This document shows positions 61,104-64,000 of a DNA stretch of 64,000 nucleotides, in pieces. Each line of letters opens with the position of its first letter. Within the stretch, counting starts at the first letter, position 1. The notes under the pieces are model-generated. The model saw only the letters and a program-made list of their open reading frames with translations, was not told the origin of the DNA and ran no database searches. The translations under genes were made by a program, and so were the position numbers. Origin of the DNA: Flavobacterium ajazii (lineage in GTDB: Bacteria; Bacteroidota; Bacteroidia; Flavobacteriales; Flavobacteriaceae); contig NZ_JAAEHL010000014.1 of NCBI RefSeq assembly GCF_010614725.1, positions 1-64,000 on the forward strand, read 5' to 3'.

Positions 61104-62081
61104 TTATTTTTGGACAACCTTAAACGAAACCAGGCTGTTGGTATATAAATAAAAAGTAATAAACTGTCCGATATTTTTGTCGAAAGTGACCTGAAATTCC
61201 AATCCTCCTTTTTTTTCTTTTGGATTTTCAATTTTTACAGGCTGGTTCTTTTTATTTAAATAATACAACTGATCTGATTTTGAAATATTCTTAAATCTAA
61301 AAGTAACTTTTTGGCCATTTTTAACTTCTAACAAGCCGGAATCAGGTAATAGAATTTCAGTATCTTTTTCTATTAATTCGTTATAGATTAATGGCCCGTT
61401 TAGAAAAGCATTTTTATCTAATTTAGTATTCAGAAAAGTTCCTGATTCAGGAAAATGTTTCGCAAAGAAATAGTTTGGTGGTGTGTCAAAATAAATAGAG
61501 GTAAAATCTTTGATCATCCTGCCTTTATTTTGACTGTAATATCCTTGTCCCCAGGTAGCATCGATTAATCTCCATTTTCCGCCAATCAAAACCATATTCC
61601 ATGCGTGGTTGGTCTGAGAATTTTTTCTGCCGATATCGCTCAGGCTGTTTTTTGAATCCCCTTTGATAATTTGTGATTTTAAACCGGTTAATGAAGCTAA
61701 ATGACTGTACAATAAAGTAAAACCTTCACAAACTCCTTTTCTTGATTTAAAAGTATTTTGAAGGATGGCATCATTAAATTGTTTGATTTTTTTCTCTTTT
61801 TCGGCTTCTGTTCTGTAACTGAAACTTTTTGGTTGTGCAGGATTCAGAAAAGCCTTGAAATCGTAATCTATATTTAGGGCAATCCAGCTGTAAATTGCTC
61901 TGGCCTTATCATATTCTGATGTAAAGTCTTTTTGTATTTTTTCTGCTAATTCTTCAGTACTGTCAAAATCAGGATATTTTAATACAATTTTATCAATTGC
62001 ATTGTATTTTTGGGAGTAAGAGGTCTGAAAGAAAAGAAAATTAAAAAGAATAAATACAAAAACGGTTTGTCTTACTCTCAT
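61104..62081 (-). CDS. Secreted transglutaminase-like protein (second of a pair)
   Basis: A 325-residue paralogue of the downstream gene. Signal peptide ending TSYSQK; core triad Cys in SRKGVCEGFTLLYSHLASL, His in QTNHAWNMVLIGGKWRLIDA and Asp in the following WRLIDATWGQG. Its start codon overlaps the stop of the FMN reductase gene by one base (TAATG), so its translation depends on that gene. It may be the original copy, with the downstream gene a later duplicate. Function unknown; likely periplasmic peptide processing. Confidence 0.87.
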   Translation of the reverse strand: MRVRQTVFVFILFNFLFFQTSYSQKYNAIDKIVLKYPDFDSTEELAEKIQKDFTSEYDKARAIYSWIALNIDYDFKAFLNPAQPKSFSYRTEAEKEKKIKQFNDAILQNTFKSRKGVCEGFTLLYSHLASLTGLKSQIIKGDSKNSLSDIGRKNSQTNHAWNMVLIGGKWRLIDATWGQGYYSQNKGRMIKDFTSIYFDTPPNYFFAKHFPESGTFLNTKLDKNAFLNGPLIYNELIEKDTEILLPDSGLLEVKNGQKVTFRFKNISKSDQLYYLNKKNQPVKIENPKEKKGGLEFQVTFDKNIGQFITFYLYTNSLVSFKVVQK

Positions 62082-62608
62082 TAATTAAAACTGTTTTTTA
62101 CAATTGTTTTTAATTCATTATCAAATTCCGGATTTGAAATTTCATTTTTTTCTAAATCAAAATTTGCATTGAAAGAAGGTAATGAAAAAAGGCCTTTAAT
62201 CTGGGCGCCGTATCTTGGGAAAGCAGTTTTTGCAATTTCTAAAACCGAAGCGCCGCCTCTTGCTCCCGGAGAAGTTGCCATCAAAAGCATTGGTTTTTGC
62301 TGAAATACATCTTTAAGGATTCTGGAGCTCCAGTCGAATACGTTTTTAAAAGCAGCCGAATAATTTCCATTATTTTCAGCCAAAGAAACAACCAGAATAT
62401 CTGCGCTTTCTAATTTATTAAGGAACGATTTTGCGATTTCATGCTGTCCAATTTCTTTTTCCAGATCAACACTGAACAAAGGCATTGCGAAATCATTTAA
62501 ATCTAAAACTTCTACTTGTGCATTATCAAATTGATTTGCAGCATATGTTGCTAAGTGCTTATTAATAGAATGTTGGCTGTTACTCCCTGCAAAGGCTATA
62601 ATTTTCAT
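62081..62608 (-). CDS. NADPH-dependent FMN reductase family protein
   Basis: A 175-residue flavodoxin-like protein. The first beta strand and phosphate loop read IIAFAGSNSQHSINKHLATY, and the family turns are seen in VSLAENNGNYSAAFKNVFDW and LLMATSPGARGGASVLE. It reduces FMN, quinones or azo dyes with NAD(P)H; the substrate is unknown. Its stop overlaps the start of the transglutaminase gene by one base. It starts 20-30 bases after a partial -7-like TACTTTTA on the minus strand. Confidence 0.92.
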   Translation of the reverse strand: MKIIAFAGSNSQHSINKHLATYAANQFDNAQVEVLDLNDFAMPLFSVDLEKEIGQHEIAKSFLNKLESADILVVSLAENNGNYSAAFKNVFDWSSRILKDVFQQKPMLLMATSPGARGGASVLEIAKTAFPRYGAQIKGLFSLPSFNANFDLEKNEISNPEFDNELKTIVKNSFN

Positions 62609-62690
62609 GGTTTTATTTTTTATTAAAAGTACTAAAAATTAAATTATAATGTAGAACGCAGTAAAACGAAATAAATTTTGAAAAAAAAGA

Positions 62691-62727
62691 AAAGTCCAAA
62701 AAAAGAGTTGTTCCTTTTTTGGACTTT
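62691..62727 (-). terminator. Terminator of the partial gene
   Basis: AAAGTCCAAAAAAAG (62691-62705) pairs with CTTTTTTGGACTTT (62714-62727). On the minus strand it is followed by a T-rich run, 28 bases after the stop of the partial gene at 62756. Confidence 0.75.
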
Positions 62728-62755
62728 ATATGATTTTGAATAAATAAAATTTGCT

Positions 62756-64000
62756 TTAACCTTGTTTTAATTCTTTTTCCGGATGATAACCAAAAAGGTG
62801 GTGTTCTTTTATCATTTCGGCAACTCCGGAAGGAAGCATTGATTCCCAGCCAGGTTTTCCCTGACCAATCATTTTTAATACTTCACGTGAGAACACGTTT
62901 AGGATATCAGGATTGTAGTCTACAATATCAACTACTTTTCCGTTGAATTTGAAGAATTTGTACAATTCTTTCATTCTTGGATGTACTTTCAGATTGTCAG
63001 AAGTGATAATTTCGCCATCTTCACCGAGCATTGGATATAAAAATACTTTCATATCGCGGTAGAATAATTTTCCAAAGGCTTCAAGGATTCCTCCACTTAA
63101 ATGGCGGTAATACTTTTCGTCAAAAATATCAACTAAATTATTTACACCCATTGCAAGTCCCATACGTGCTTTGGTATAATTAGAAAAATATTCAACTACT
63201 TTGTAATATTCCTGAAAATTAGAAATCATAACGGTTTGTCCTAATGCACAAAGCAACTCGGCTCTGTCCATAAAATCACGTTCATCAATTTCTCCGTCAG
63301 AACGTAAATTTGAAAGCGTAATTTCAAAAACCACCAAAGTATTGTCTTTTTCAACTTTGTTTTCTTCGAGAAACATTTTTAATGATTTCTCATACATATC
63401 AAGATTTACATTGGTAACAGGGCGGAAACTCCCTCTGAAAGCAAGAAGGTTTTTCTTGTATAAAACGGCAGCCGGTAAAACGTTTTTCCCTTCAGGATTA
63501 AACATTACGGCATCAGTCATACCATTTTTAACCAGTTGTAAACTCATCAAACGATTGTCAACATCGGCGAAACGAGGTCCAGAGAAGTTAATTGTATCAA
63601 TTTCAAGCTGATCTTTGTCTAAGTGATCGTATAAATAACGGAGCAATCTCTTAGGGTCATTATATTTGTAGAAAGCACCGTAAATCAGGTTAACTCCTAA
63701 AATCCCCAGCGTTTCCTGTTGTAATCGGGCATCTGTTTCTTTAAAACGAATGTGAAGAATAATTTCGTTATAAGCTTCGTCAGGTTCAATCTGGTATCTG
63801 ATTCCAACCCAGCCATGACCTTTAAATTGTTTGGCAAAATCTATAGTGGCAACAGTATTGGCGTAACTGAAAAAGAGTTTATTTGGGTGTTTTTCACGGC
63901 TCAGACGCTCTTCAATTAGTTCACCTTCAAAAGTTAACATTTTTTTGAGGCGATTTTCGGTAACATATCGTCCATCGCTTTCTACCCCATAAACAGCATC
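62756..64000 (-). CDS. Conserved Bacteroidetes protein, partial (5' end outside the window)
   Basis: The frame stays open from the stop at 62756 to the window edge; a Met at 63940 is internal, because the 20 codons before it (DAVYGVESDGRYVTENRLKK) continue the coding sequence. At least 414 residues are visible. No signal peptide or membrane span is seen in the visible part; the sequence is soluble with alternating helix and strand. It ends GYHPEKELKQG. I recognise it only as a conserved flavobacterial family often given unreliable transferred names; I cannot confirm any of these. It is not obviously linked to the transglutaminase operon, since a terminator separates them. Confidence 0.75.
   Translation of the reverse strand, partial: DAVYGVESDGRYVTENRLKKMLTFEGELIEERLSREKHPNKLFFSYANTVATIDFAKQFKGHGWVGIRYQIEPDEAYNEIILHIRFKETDARLQQETLGILGVNLIYGAFYKYNDPKRLLRYLYDHLDKDQLEIDTINFSGPRFADVDNRLMSLQLVKNGMTDAVMFNPEGKNVLPAAVLYKKNLLAFRGSFRPVTNVNLDMYEKSLKMFLEENKVEKDNTLVVFEITLSNLRSDGEIDERDFMDRAELLCALGQTVMISNFQEYYKVVEYFSNYTKARMGLAMGVNNLVDIFDEKYYRHLSGGILEAFGKLFYRDMKVFLYPMLGEDGEIITSDNLKVHPRMKELYKFFKFNGKVVDIVDYNPDILNVFSREVLKMIGQGKPGWESMLPSGVAEMIKEHHLFGYHPEKELKQG

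Noticed and set aside
1..64000. tRNA, rRNA, CRISPR arrays, insertion sequences, integrases
   Set aside because: I searched the gaps by eye and found no tRNA cloverleaf, repeat-spacer pattern or transposase; weak tRNA-like strings could be missed without a program.

Overview
This 64 kb window is a chromosomal segment of a Bacteroidetes bacterium, most likely a Flavobacterium close to the F. johnsoniae group. The evidence is low GC content, the flavobacterial promoter box TAnnTTTG upstream of many genes, few Shine-Dalgarno sites, the gliding gene gldI, SusC/SusD pairs, the CbpA/CbpM chaperone pair, and several Bacteroidetes-restricted families (LysM plus PBP1 fusion, YfhO, DUF4834, DUF3820). 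No tRNA, rRNA, CRISPR array, phage or intact insertion sequence was seen.

Layout. 1-3640: a secreted unknown protein, then a chromate module (ChrB-like domain fused to an AraC helix-turn-helix, a small secreted protein, ChrA). 3766-5805 (minus): AI-2E type permease, potassium-channel-like protein and an overlooked 45-residue secreted peptide. 6200-6634: PepSY-like secreted protein. 6719-10631 (minus): four-gene operon of a DHH phosphoesterase, GldI and two cyclophilin-FKBP double isomerases. 10829-13999 (minus): ClC channel, RidA, CbpM/CbpA. 14317-22275: secreted unknowns, guaA, two large LysM proteins, OsmC, DUF3820. 22511-26122: pyrG and yidC. 26210-28428 (minus): GNAT-like protein and outer-membrane barrel. 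28554-34216: DUF4834, YfhO, glycosyltransferase and flippase, a probable surface-glycan group. 34884-37682 (minus): uvrA.

37873-49672 is a beta-glucan (laminarin-type) utilisation locus: a membrane-spanning one-component regulator, SusC, SusD, a PKD-containing surface glycan-binding lipoprotein, a lipoprotein GH16 enzyme and a second, secreted GH16 enzyme, closed by a strong terminator. The regulator would sense glucan fragments in the periplasm and switch on the genes for binding, cutting and importing the glucan.

49992-50771 holds an ECF sigma factor followed by an overlooked 47-residue basic protein, then a TPR protein. 52440-58657 has an endonuclease III homologue with no iron-sulfur cysteines, Bcp peroxiredoxin, and parE-small membrane protein-parC. 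58822-64000 (minus) has pncB, two tandem transglutaminase-like proteins, an FMN reductase and a partial conserved gene cut by the window edge.

The best candidates for undescribed biology are three small genes (5668-5805, 50628-50771, 56663-56785), the ChrB-AraC fusion, the cluster-less endonuclease III, the double-isomerase/GldI operon, and a dispersed set of intergenic palindromes.
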